DNA of 36,841 nt from the NCBI GenBank assembly GCA_964590495.1, contig CAZPWQ010000019.1:1-36841 (forward strand). The letters are read 5' to 3'. This stretch comes from CAZPWQ01 sp964590495 (GTDB lineage Bacteria > Bacteroidota > Rhodothermia > Balneolales > Balneolaceae). The position numbers and the translations under genes are program-made. Position 1 is the stretch's first letter. Every line of letters starts with the position of its first letter. Below, piece after piece: positions 22,798 through 30,114 of this stretch. The notes under the pieces were generated by a model. It did no database searches. It was not told the origin of the DNA and saw nothing but the letters and a program-made list of their open reading frames with translations.

Positions 22798-23646
22798 TTA
22801 TTCATACTTGTGAAGCACAATCTTCAACAGCTTGGTAAGCTTACTTTTGATCTGAGTGCGCGGGATAATAAAATCGAGAAATCCCTGGTCCAGAAGATAT
22901 TCCGATGTTTGAAAACCTTCCGGCAGATCACGTCCGATGGTTTGCCGGATTACCCGCGGCCCGGCAAAACCGATCAGCGCTCCCGGTTCGGCAATGTTAA
23001 AGTCTCCAAGCATTGCAAAACTGGCGGTAACGCCACCGGTAGTGGGATTCGTCATCAGAGAAATATAAGGCACCCCTTCCTCTTCGAGCCGGGCGAGTTT
23101 AGCTGAGGTTTTAGCCATTTGCATAAGACTGAGTACACTCTCCATCATACGCGCGCCGCCGGACTGCGAAATAATGATAAGCGGAATTTTGTTTTCGCGC
23201 GCGTGATCGATCGCCAGTGCAATACGTTCGCCGACCACCGACCCCATGCTTCCCCCGATAAAGTCAAAATCCATGCAGGCAATAACAGTTTCCAGCTTAT
23301 TCATCTTCCCTATTCCTACGCGAACGGCATCGGAATGGCCGGTTTTTTCCTGGTATTCTATCAACCGGTCTTTGTATTTCTTGCGATCTTCAAATCCAAG
23401 GGGATCCGTCGGTTGAATTTCCTGACCGATCTCCCTGAATTTTCCCTTATCAAAGAGAAATGAAAAATACTCGTCGCTGCCAATCCGGAAGTGATATCCG
23501 CTTATTGGATCAACCCACAGATTGTCTTCGAGCTCCCGGCGGTGAACCGTTTCGCCCGTAGTCGGGACTTTAACCCAGACACCCTCAGGCATCTCTTTCC
23601 GCTGATCGGTTTGAATATTTTTATCTTTCCGCTTAAACCAGGTCAT
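22798..23646 (-). CDS. accD: Acetyl-CoA carboxylase carboxyltransferase subunit beta, zinc-ribbon residues lost
   Basis: AccD with AccA transfers CO2 from carboxybiotin to acetyl-CoA, giving malonyl-CoA for fatty-acid synthesis. The 282-residue protein matches the E. coli subunit through the crotonase-fold core: F-I-G-G-S-M-G-S-V-V-G, S-G-G-A-R-M-M-E, D-F-N-I-A-E-P-G-A-L-I-G-F-A-G-P-R-V-I. The N-terminus keeps the E-G-V-W-V-K and Y-H-F-R-I flanks of the zinc ribbon, but the four Cys are replaced (V-P-T-T-G and V-D-P-I-S-G in place of the C-x2-C pairs). This appears to be a shared trait of Bacteroidota AccD proteins. accA is not in the window. Confidence 0.95.
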   Translation of the reverse strand: MTWFKRKDKNIQTDQRKEMPEGVWVKVPTTGETVHRRELEDNLWVDPISGYHFRIGSDEYFSFLFDKGKFREIGQEIQPTDPLGFEDRKKYKDRLIEYQEKTGHSDAVRVGIGKMNKLETVIACMDFDFIGGSMGSVVGERIALAIDHARENKIPLIIISQSGGARMMESVLSLMQMAKTSAKLARLEEEGVPYISLMTNPTTGGVTASFAMLGDFNIAEPGALIGFAGPRVIRQTIGRDLPEGFQTSEYLLDQGFLDFIIPRTQIKSKLTKLLKIVLHKYE

Positions 23647-23677
23647 AAGCTGCTGTTTTGATTTTAAAATGGATTCT

Positions 23678-23685
23678 CAAAAATA
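23678..23685 (-). promoter_or_regulatory. Possible -7 box of accD (TATTTTTG)
   Basis: On the minus strand, TATTTTTG is an exact TAnnTTTG match 31 bases before the accD ATG. A TTTT lies 19 bases further upstream where the -33 TTTG would be. Confidence 0.45.
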
Positions 23686-23714
23686 ACGATTCTCCAACCA
23701 AGCTAAAATGTTTT

Positions 23715-24374
23715 TTAACCCTGACCCGAAGTATAGTATTTCGGCTCGAATGTTTTCGGGTCGATTTGAGTTATAAATTCATTGTTGGCGTCAATTTCGT
23801 TCAATCGAATTAAAGAAAGGGCTGATATAAAAGCCGAATCATAGGTTATGCTCTGTTCCAGAACCTTTCTATCTAATCTTTTCAATCCTGTTCCTATAAT
23901 CCCGTCCCCGGGCTTTACAAGATCTTCAAATTTCTCTATCGGAATTACTTCGGTATTGTCATCTGATAACAAAGTACCTTTCTCAAACCGGAATTCCCGG
24001 TGATAAACGTGTACCCGCCGGGCATCGATAATGGCGTGAATCTTCCGCAAATCCGGATTCTCCTGCACAGCAGAGGCAGCAAATGATGCCAGAGTATTAA
24101 CTGCCATCAGCTTGACTCCGGTTTGAAACAATAACCCTTTTACTGCGCTTGCCCCGATCCGGAGACCGGTATATGACCCGGGACCCTCGCTGATCAAAAC
24201 TTCACTAAGATCACCGATCTTAAAATTGTGTTCAGCCATTAACTCTTTGATAAACAAGAAGAGTTGTTCAGAATGAGATCCCCGCTTGTCTGTGCGTTTT
24301 TCATACATTTCACCCACGCTGTCACAAAAAGCGACAGAACATACATTGGTTGATGTTTCCAGAGCAAGCTTCAT
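23715..24374 (-). CDS. tsaB: tRNA threonylcarbamoyladenosine biosynthesis protein TsaB
   Basis: TsaB is the inactive ASKHA-fold partner that activates TsaD when making t6A37 in ANN-decoding tRNAs. The ATG at 24374 is chosen as start because it gives the family N-terminus M-K-L-A-L-E-T-S-T. A start at 24446 would add 24 residues encoded by a dispersed repeat. The 219-residue product has the hallmarks S-E-G-P-G-S-Y-T-G-L-R-I-G and I-D-A-R-R, and ends in E-P-K-Y-Y. It is in a minus-strand run with accD and the DUF3857 gene, but a repeat-bearing gap separates it from the latter. Confidence 0.93.
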   Translation of the reverse strand: MKLALETSTNVCSVAFCDSVGEMYEKRTDKRGSHSEQLFLFIKELMAEHNFKIGDLSEVLISEGPGSYTGLRIGASAVKGLLFQTGVKLMAVNTLASFAASAVQENPDLRKIHAIIDARRVHVYHREFRFEKGTLLSDDNTEVIPIEKFEDLVKPGDGIIGTGLKRLDRKVLEQSITYDSAFISALSLIRLNEIDANNEFITQIDPKTFEPKYYTSGQG

Positions 24375-24390
24375 TTTGGTTGTATCAGCG

Positions 24391-24463
24391 AACAGTGTGT
24401 CAGTGATCAGTGTGTCATTAAAACAGTTGAAGAAGTTTTTACGCATTACGTATTACGTATTAA
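24391..24463. repeat. Dispersed repeats upstream of tsaB (CAGTGATCAGTGTGTCA and TAATACGTAAT types)
   Basis: CAGTGATCAGTGTGTCA at 24401-24417 is identical to 35886-35902 and, for its first 14 bases, to the inverse strand at 36411-36424. Next to it, ACGCATTACGTATTACGTAT (about 24440-24459) is a short-period repeat. It resembles the inverse of the ACGTAATGCGTAATAAGTAA block at about 33352. Both lie within the tsaB leader. Confidence 0.65.
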
Positions 24464-24468
24464 AATAA

Positions 24469-26454
24469 CTAATTCGCTTCCAGCAGCCACGCCGTATTAC
24501 TCCGTTCGACCCACCGTTCGTAAAGATTAAACAACTGGGGAAACAGGTCGGTGGAAAAGTTCTTGCGACCGATATCGATCTGGTAGGAATACTGCATACG
24601 ACGACTGCTCATGTTGTAAGATTCTTTAAAGTTTGCGCCGGGAAGAGAGATCGAGTGATTATTGTTTCCCTGTTCCACTGAAAAACCGGACGGAAAAGCA
24701 ATATTATATTGCACATCCAATTTTTCGGGGGCATCCAGTGTAATCGGCAATTCGCGCCGGTTTTCATCAAACGGATTGTTCATAAGATGCCCCACGACCA
24801 TGGGGCTATATCTTAGACCATCGGTAAAACTTATGGCATAATTTTCAATAGTAAAATCAGACCGTACTTGTACCGGGTTATCATAATCATCAACCTGATG
24901 TACTTCTATGTTACTGAACGAAATATTAGAAAATCCGTCAAACAGGGTCTCCTGCAAAATGCTCGATTCGTGTTCTCCCTGGGCCCGGTTGTTACGTATT
25001 AACTGCGCGGGATATCCTGTATATTCGGAAACTATCGTCCCTGAAAGATCTCCGTCCGCTGTCAACTGTCCGTCAATAGAAACTGCTATATCAAACACAC
25101 TTTTTTCAGGATTTATATCTATCCACTCAAACGAATCTTTTTTTAACAGCAGTCCCGTTTCATTATAGGTTTCAACAGGGATAAGATCCGGCTGACTGTG
25201 CGGAAATGCGGCATCCATAAAATAACTTTGTCCATCGACTTCGGAATAAATGATCTGACTGTTAAACTGGTAAAAGGATGGAAAATCCTGGTTGATTTGC
25301 CCTGATTCACGGGTAGAAATAAGCAGCGGATATGCGCTTATACCGGCTCCCCGTAACATAGCAAGAAGTGTTTGTGCAATAGCTGCCTGGTCAGCTGCTT
25401 CGCCTTCCAGCACTTTGGTATCCAGTGTAGTACTGAAAGGTGTTCGCGAACCGGAATAGTTCATCCGGCTGTTCACATGGTGAAATATACTGTCCTGGAT
25501 AGTTTCTGTCCTGTTTCTTCCTATTTCATCTGCAATTGCCTGACCGATTTTCCTTGCTTCCTCATTGAGTTCCGCAATCTCAAAAGGATTCTGATTTCTT
25601 CTCAGCCTTGCAACTACCAGATTCCAGTTGTTATCGAGCTGTTGGCGCGGAATTCCAAATTCACTGAGTTGGAATTTGAGTTTGCCGCGGTAATCATCAA
25701 GGGATGAGATATAGGTCTCCTGATCCACTGCAGGAATATCGGTAGCAGCCCACTCCTCTATTATAATAGGTTCGGGTTGCGGAACCGTAAATATCTTTGG
25801 TACTGTACCGGTGTCGATTCGTGCTACATTATTATTTATATGTCTGTCAAAGTTTTCAGAATAGACTTTATACCGCAAGTACTTGGGGTAGTTGATCGTT
25901 ACTTTTGCATTGGAAGTCGGTACTTCTGTTGACAGATAAAAGTCAGGAAGCTCTTCGATATACCTGCGGCGGATCCGGTAGGTGTATTCAATTACGGCTC
26001 CATCTTCAATACCCGGCATGGTGAATTCCTTAACATTATACCGCGAGTTTAAATTAATCGTGCGTATGCTTTCCGGCTGAAGTGGTATTTCCTCACCTGA
26101 GGGTAGATAAGTTGTTCCCCGGATATTTGAAATGCTTTCCATCTCATTGTTGAAATAATAAGGCAAAGCCACAATCGAAGCCTGACGTGCTTCTTCATCA
26201 AAAATTTTGACCCGAACGTGATAATCCAACACAGCCACAATGGATTGATCACCATCTTCGAACGATATTTCAAGCTCTCTGTTCGTGAACAGATAGGGGA
26301 CATCCTCAGCAGGAGAGTCCATCGAAAAAAGCGAATCGGGTATCTCTCCAAACTCGGCATCGGGCATACCGGTTATTTGCTGCGCACCGAGAACCCAAAC
26401 CATACCTGCCTGGATAAGAATAAAAGTTAGTAACCTGAAAACGTATTTCACCAT
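24469..26454 (-). CDS. Exported DUF3857 protein with degenerate transglutaminase-like domain
   Basis: This large exported protein of unknown function has 661 residues from the ATG at 26454. That ATG gives a proper signal peptide (M-V-K-Y-V-F-R-L-L-T-F-I-L-I-Q-A-G, cut near V-L-G-A-Q), while an in-frame TTG at 26505 lies inside a palindromic repeat. The first half is a DUF3857 beta-rich domain (G-I-E-D-G-A-V-I-E-Y-T-Y-R-I). A transglutaminase-like segment follows, around G-E-A-A-D-Q-A-A-I-A-Q-T-L-L-A-M-L. In active relatives this has Cys (G-x-C-x-D), but here it is Ala, and the His strand also looks altered (F-N-S-Q-I-I-Y). Enzyme activity is therefore unlikely. The C-terminus is again beta-rich. 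Possibly periplasmic or surface-attached. Confidence 0.85.
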   Translation of the reverse strand: MVKYVFRLLTFILIQAGMVWVLGAQQITGMPDAEFGEIPDSLFSMDSPAEDVPYLFTNRELEISFEDGDQSIVAVLDYHVRVKIFDEEARQASIVALPYYFNNEMESISNIRGTTYLPSGEEIPLQPESIRTINLNSRYNVKEFTMPGIEDGAVIEYTYRIRRRYIEELPDFYLSTEVPTSNAKVTINYPKYLRYKVYSENFDRHINNNVARIDTGTVPKIFTVPQPEPIIIEEWAATDIPAVDQETYISSLDDYRGKLKFQLSEFGIPRQQLDNNWNLVVARLRRNQNPFEIAELNEEARKIGQAIADEIGRNRTETIQDSIFHHVNSRMNYSGSRTPFSTTLDTKVLEGEAADQAAIAQTLLAMLRGAGISAYPLLISTRESGQINQDFPSFYQFNSQIIYSEVDGQSYFMDAAFPHSQPDLIPVETYNETGLLLKKDSFEWIDINPEKSVFDIAVSIDGQLTADGDLSGTIVSEYTGYPAQLIRNNRAQGEHESSILQETLFDGFSNISFSNIEVHQVDDYDNPVQVRSDFTIENYAISFTDGLRYSPMVVGHLMNNPFDENRRELPITLDAPEKLDVQYNIAFPSGFSVEQGNNNHSISLPGANFKESYNMSSRRMQYSYQIDIGRKNFSTDLFPQLFNLYERWVERSNTAWLLEAN

Positions 26455-26486
26455 TAAATTGAGATTTAGCCCCGATTTTTCACCAA

Positions 26487-26589
26487 GAAATTTTTTCGTC
26501 AGCAAGGCGAAGGTAAAATAGCGGCGGAAATATACCTGAGTATGTTGAGCAAGCTATTTTAGCTTCAACGCAGCTGACGGATAAATTTC
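26487..26589. repeat. Long imperfect palindrome, about 36-bp arms
   Basis: The left arm (26487-26522) and right arm (26553-26589) are complementary at most positions, including the exact blocks CGTCAGC/GCTGACG and TAAAATAGC/GCTATTTTA. The 30-base loop is 26523-26552. The outer flank CACCAAGAAATTT (26481-26493) reappears at about 22670-22682. It lies just upstream of the DUF3857 gene start. Confidence 0.7.
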
Positions 26590-27476
26590 GCAGGAATCTA
26601 CAGGGTGTTGATATGACGATCAATCTATAATCAGATTTAAACCTTTTATTATTAATAACTTAACTCAACCTTAAATATGTGAAAAATCCGGGTTAGGACT
26701 CAATAACGCACAAGCAGCGAGTTCATTCTTTATTCCTTAAAATTTGTTTAATGAAAAACCTGACAATACCGTTTATTGGTTCCTCTTAACGGTGGTTAGG
26801 AAAAATCCCCTCTTGAGAGGGGTGGCCGCCGTGACTTTCGGCGGTCGGGGTGTGTATACACCTTATATCGGTCATACCTATTACTTTTTTCAACGAATTA
26901 CAAAACTTCTACAAGCGTATTTTACAGTTGAGCCTATTTTATCCCCCGAGGGCTGACATTACCCATATATTTAGCAAAAGCATTTAAAACTAATTGCTGC
27001 CTGATGATTCAGAGCGTTTATATTTCAAATTCATTTAAAATGTATTATATGTAACAAAAGCTAATTGAACCAACTATAAATTGTGCCATTCTATCTATTT
27101 ATAGGCCAAGAATGATTATTATTTTTTGAATTGGCAAAAAGTCCCCCTTAGCAAAGGGGGAATTAAAGGGGGTTGTTGGACCATCTTTTGTCTACGAAAT
27201 GTAACGTGAAATCCAACTATACCCTCATAGTTACAAGTATGGTAAACCCTCAGGGTTTGTGAAAGCCTGAGAGTTTTTCTTATCGCGATAGTTAAGCCAT
27301 TACAATAGAAACAACCCCCGTGGCTAAAGCCGCACCCCCTTTTTTAAGGGGGAATTTATTCGCCCGAACAAAGATGACCATATTCTTCCTGATACGCTTT
27401 CTTCACCTACAACATGGCACCCAAAAATCGTATCCTGAACTTTTATGGGTAATGTCAGCTCACAAGGTGGTACAGA
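26590..27476. other. Gene-free intergenic region rich in small palindromes
   Basis: No credible coding frame is present. Hairpins seen: CCCCTCTTGAGAGGGG (26807-26822), followed by a GCCGCC/GGCGGT stem; CCCCCTT-AGCA-AAGGGGG (27143-27160); AAACCCT-C-AGGGTTT (27244-27258); and CCCCCTT-TTTT-AAGGGGG (27335-27352). The rest is AT-rich. These types are common as degraded intergenic repeats in Bacteroidota. A short frame across 26744-26956 is a by-product of one repeat. Confidence 0.7.
26952..27459. mobile_element. Possible remnant or miniature element with 16-bp perfect inverted ends
   Basis: GCTGACATTACCCATA at 26952-26967 and TATGGGTAATGTCAGC at 27444-27459 are perfect inverted repeats 508 bases apart, end to end. 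There is no transposase frame between them and no clear target duplication. Hence either a miniature element or a deleted insertion sequence is likely; the family is not identified. Confidence 0.5.
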
Positions 27477-28772
27477 CTAAAGATTGTTAACAACCCACTG
27501 TCCTTTGTTGTAGATTGCTTCAGCTCTTCCCAGCATCTCAGTATTCAGGTATGGTGAATTGTCGGATTTTGACCGAACCAGTTTTTGGTCGTACGTCCAT
27601 TTTTCATCCGTATTAAACAGGGTAAGATTTGCCGCCACGCCTTCCTCAATCACCGGCACTTCCAGATTCAGTATATTCCGGGGATTGTCGACCAGTTTTG
27701 AGATCAGCTGTTGCAGATTGAGAACACCCGGTTCCAACAGGCGTCGCACACTTACGCTCCAGGCCGTTTCCAGTCCGATAATTCCATTCGGGGCATACAT
27801 GAATTCGACTTCTTTCTCCTCAATCGAATGCGGGGCATGATCGGTACAAATTGCATCAATCGTGCCGTCGGCAAGCCCTTCAATCATGGCATCGACATCT
27901 TTCTGAGACCGAAGCGGAGGATGCATTTTCACATTGGTATCGAAATCGCGTTTCTCAATTTCCTCATCTGTCAGATCAAAATGATGCGGACAAACTTCAG
28001 TCGTCACATTGATCCCGTCCGCCTTTGCCCTGCGTACAAGCTCGACAGCTTTCGCCGTACTGATATGTGCCACGTGAATGTGTCCACCTGTATATTCCGC
28101 CAGCATGATGTCGCGGGCTATCATCACCTCCTCGGCAATCCCCGGCGTTCCTTCGAGCCCCAGTCGTGCCGATACTTTACCCTCGTGCATGTATCCCGGT
28201 CTCGAAAGCGACAGCTCTTCTTCGTGATTGATGATCGGTATATCCAGCATCGAAGAGTACTGCAGAGCCACGCGCATCAGTTCTGCATTGTAAACCGGAT
28301 CGCCGTCGTCGCTGAATGCTACCGCCCCGCCCTCTTTCATATCCGACATTTCGGCTATCGATTTTCCTCTCCGTTGCTTCGATACGCAACCGATAGGATG
28401 CACCTCGACAGGAAGCTTTTCGGCTTTATTTTTGATAAACTCCACCACATCACGTGTATGAATGGGGGGACTCGTGTTCGGCATACATGTAACTTCGGTA
28501 AATCCTCCGAAGGCGGCCGCCCGGCAACCCGTTTCAATCGTCTCCTTGTGTTCATAACCAGGCTCGCGAAAGTGAACGTGCATATCCATCCAGCCCGGCG
28601 ACAGGTAAGATCCTTCTGCATCAAACAGTTCTTCATCGTCATTGGATGACAAATCCTTTCCGATTTCAGCAATTTTACCATCACGAATTCGCATGTCAAC
28701 CTGTTTTTTTCCCTTATGGGAGCGGCTGACCGGCTTCACATTTTTCAGTAATAAATTTGATGTGTAACTCAT
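27477..28772 (-). CDS. pyrC: Dihydroorotase
   Basis: PyrC closes N-carbamoyl-L-aspartate to dihydroorotate in de novo pyrimidine synthesis. The 431-residue length and motifs fit the longer class I type rather than the 350-residue E. coli type. Metal and substrate motifs are D-M-H-V-H-F-R-E-P-G near residue 62, C-M-P-N-T-S near 95, S-D-D-G near 153, I-N-H-E-E-E near 180, H-I-H-V-A-H-I-S-T near 235, and C-T-D-H-A-P-H-S near 308. All are intact. The start ATG at 28772 is 25 bases downstream of a good TTG-18-TATATTTG promoter. Only repeats follow it downstream. Confidence 0.95.
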   Translation of the reverse strand: MSYTSNLLLKNVKPVSRSHKGKKQVDMRIRDGKIAEIGKDLSSNDDEELFDAEGSYLSPGWMDMHVHFREPGYEHKETIETGCRAAAFGGFTEVTCMPNTSPPIHTRDVVEFIKNKAEKLPVEVHPIGCVSKQRRGKSIAEMSDMKEGGAVAFSDDGDPVYNAELMRVALQYSSMLDIPIINHEEELSLSRPGYMHEGKVSARLGLEGTPGIAEEVMIARDIMLAEYTGGHIHVAHISTAKAVELVRRAKADGINVTTEVCPHHFDLTDEEIEKRDFDTNVKMHPPLRSQKDVDAMIEGLADGTIDAICTDHAPHSIEEKEVEFMYAPNGIIGLETAWSVSVRRLLEPGVLNLQQLISKLVDNPRNILNLEVPVIEEGVAANLTLFNTDEKWTYDQKLVRSKSDNSPYLNTEMLGRAEAIYNKGQWVVNNL

Positions 28773-28797
28773 GTAAACTTTCCGTTATTTTTGAGTT

Positions 28798-28826
28798 CAA
28801 ATATACATCTTTTGCATAGAATTCAA
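28798..28826 (-). promoter_or_regulatory. Promoter of pyrC (TTG-18-TATATTTG)
   Basis: On the minus strand, TTG at 28826-28824 is followed after 18 bases by TATATTTG (28805-28798), and the pyrC ATG is 25 bases further on. This is the best-formed Bacteroidota-type promoter in the window. Confidence 0.65.
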
Positions 28827-28866
28827 TAATTGCCGCAGATCTTCAGTGATCTAAGAGAATAAATAA

Positions 28867-28887
28867 TCATCCGTTTAAAATCCGCGT
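28867..28887. repeat. Second copy of the TCATCCGTTT..ATCCGCGT repeat
   Basis: It matches 4684-4702 in the same orientation apart from a two-base difference in the A/T spacer. It lies 24 bases before xseA. Confidence 0.45.
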
Positions 28888-28911
28888 AAATCTGAGGCTA
28901 AATAAAGACAT

Positions 28912-30114
28912 ATGACACAACCGGATCTTTTCAAACCTTCTGTTCTTTCAGTATCCGATCTGACGGGCGAAATAAAGTCACTGCTCGAAGGACATTTCCT
29001 CGACATACAGGTGGAAGGCGAAATAAGCAATGCATCCACCAGCCGGAACGGGCACACCTACTTTACGCTGAAAGATGAAGATGCCCAGCTTTCCTGCGTA
29101 ATGTGGCGAAGCACTACACTAACGTTAGGAGCAGATTTAGTGGATGGTCAACAGGTTATTGCCGGTGGAGATATCCAGGTATATCCCCCCCATGGCAAGT
29201 ACCAGCTGATTGTACGTTCTCTGAAACAGGCGGGAGTTGGTGCTCTGCAGGAAGCTTTCGAAAAATTGAAAGCCAGGCTAAATAAAGAAGGATTGTTCGA
29301 TGACGTCCATAAAAAAGAACTGCCCAAATTCCCGTTGCGTATTGGTGTGGTTACCTCGGCAACCGGCGCCGCCATTCACGATATAAGGGATTGTCTGGAG
29401 CGCCGCTGGCCACTTGCCACGGTTTTGCTGCATCATGCCAGTGTACAGGGGGTGAATGCTGCCCCGGAGCTGGTTAAAGCTATCAACTGGTTTTCTGAAA
29501 AACAGCATGTGGATGTGCTGATTGTCGGACGCGGGGGCGGTTCGCTGGAGGATCTCTGGCCGTTTAATGAAGAAGCTGTGGCACGTGCTGTGTTTGACTG
29601 TAAAGTGCCTGTCATCAGCGCCGTCGGACATGAGGTTGATTTCAGCATCACCGATTTTATTGCCGATGCCCGCGCTTCGACGCCCACACAGGCCGCTGCA
29701 ATGGCCACACCGGATATCAACGAAGTCCGCTTTTTTGTGGATGATCTTTCGGAAAAATTATCGTCGATAATTGAAAGGCGGGTTGAATATCTTAAGGAAC
29801 AGATCTATCAGCTGATGAAATCACATGCGTTGATGGCGCTTAACCAAAAAGTTGCTAATAAGTGCGAGCGGGTTGATAATCTTCTGGAGCGAATTCGTCA
29901 CCGGAAGGAGATATTCTTTATGCAGAAACGGGAAAAACTCGGGGAGCTGACTCACCGGCTGGAGCTGAAAAATCCGAACATCCCCCTGGAGCAGGGATTC
30001 ACCCGCATCTGGCAGGATGAACAGTGGGTAAAAACAGTGAAGGCATTCGATCCTCAAAAAGAGGTAACTATCGAATGGAAAGACGGGAAAGAAACTTCTC
30101 AGACTATAAGTTAA
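28912..30114 (+). CDS. xseA: Exodeoxyribonuclease VII large subunit
   Basis: XseA is the catalytic large subunit of exonuclease VII, which degrades single-stranded DNA in both directions together with XseB. The 400-residue protein has the N-terminal OB fold (V-E-G-E-I-S-N, G-H-T-Y-F-T-L-K-D). It is followed by the catalytic core (F-P-L-R-I-G-V-V-T-S-A-T-G-A-A-I-H-D, I-V-G-R-G-G-G-S-L-E-D-L-W, F-N-E-E-A-V-A-R-A, and A-V-G-H-E-V-D-F-S-I-T-D-F-I-A-D). A coiled helical C-terminal region completes it. xseB, often the next gene, is absent here; the next frame is a convergent kinase gene whose stop overlaps this one by 11 bases. Confidence 0.96.
   Translation: MTQPDLFKPSVLSVSDLTGEIKSLLEGHFLDIQVEGEISNASTSRNGHTYFTLKDEDAQLSCVMWRSTTLTLGADLVDGQQVIAGGDIQVYPPHGKYQLIVRSLKQAGVGALQEAFEKLKARLNKEGLFDDVHKKELPKFPLRIGVVTSATGAAIHDIRDCLERRWPLATVLLHHASVQGVNAAPELVKAINWFSEKQHVDVLIVGRGGGSLEDLWPFNEEAVARAVFDCKVPVISAVGHEVDFSITDFIADARASTPTQAAAMATPDINEVRFFVDDLSEKLSSIIERRVEYLKEQIYQLMKSHALMALNQKVANKCERVDNLLERIRHRKEIFFMQKREKLGELTHRLELKNPNIPLEQGFTRIWQDEQWVKTVKAFDPQKEVTIEWKDGKETSQTIS

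Noticed and set aside
24375..24446. N-terminal extension of TsaB from a start at 24446
   Set aside because: The added 24 residues are encoded by dispersed repeats, and the family start M-K-L-A-L-E-T-S follows at 24374.
26744..26956. 70-residue open frame in the repeat-rich gap
   Set aside because: The frame crosses the CCCCTCTTGAGAGGGG repeat and its neighbouring stem. The sequence is that of a common intergenic repeat read in frame.
26590..27476. CRISPR array or satellite
   Set aside because: The palindromes differ from each other and there is no regular repeat-spacer spacing.
27711..28649. Long plus-strand frame of over 300 codons opposite pyrC
   Set aside because: It is wholly antisense to a well-conserved dihydroorotase. 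The composition is rich in His and Arg, as expected from a shadow frame.
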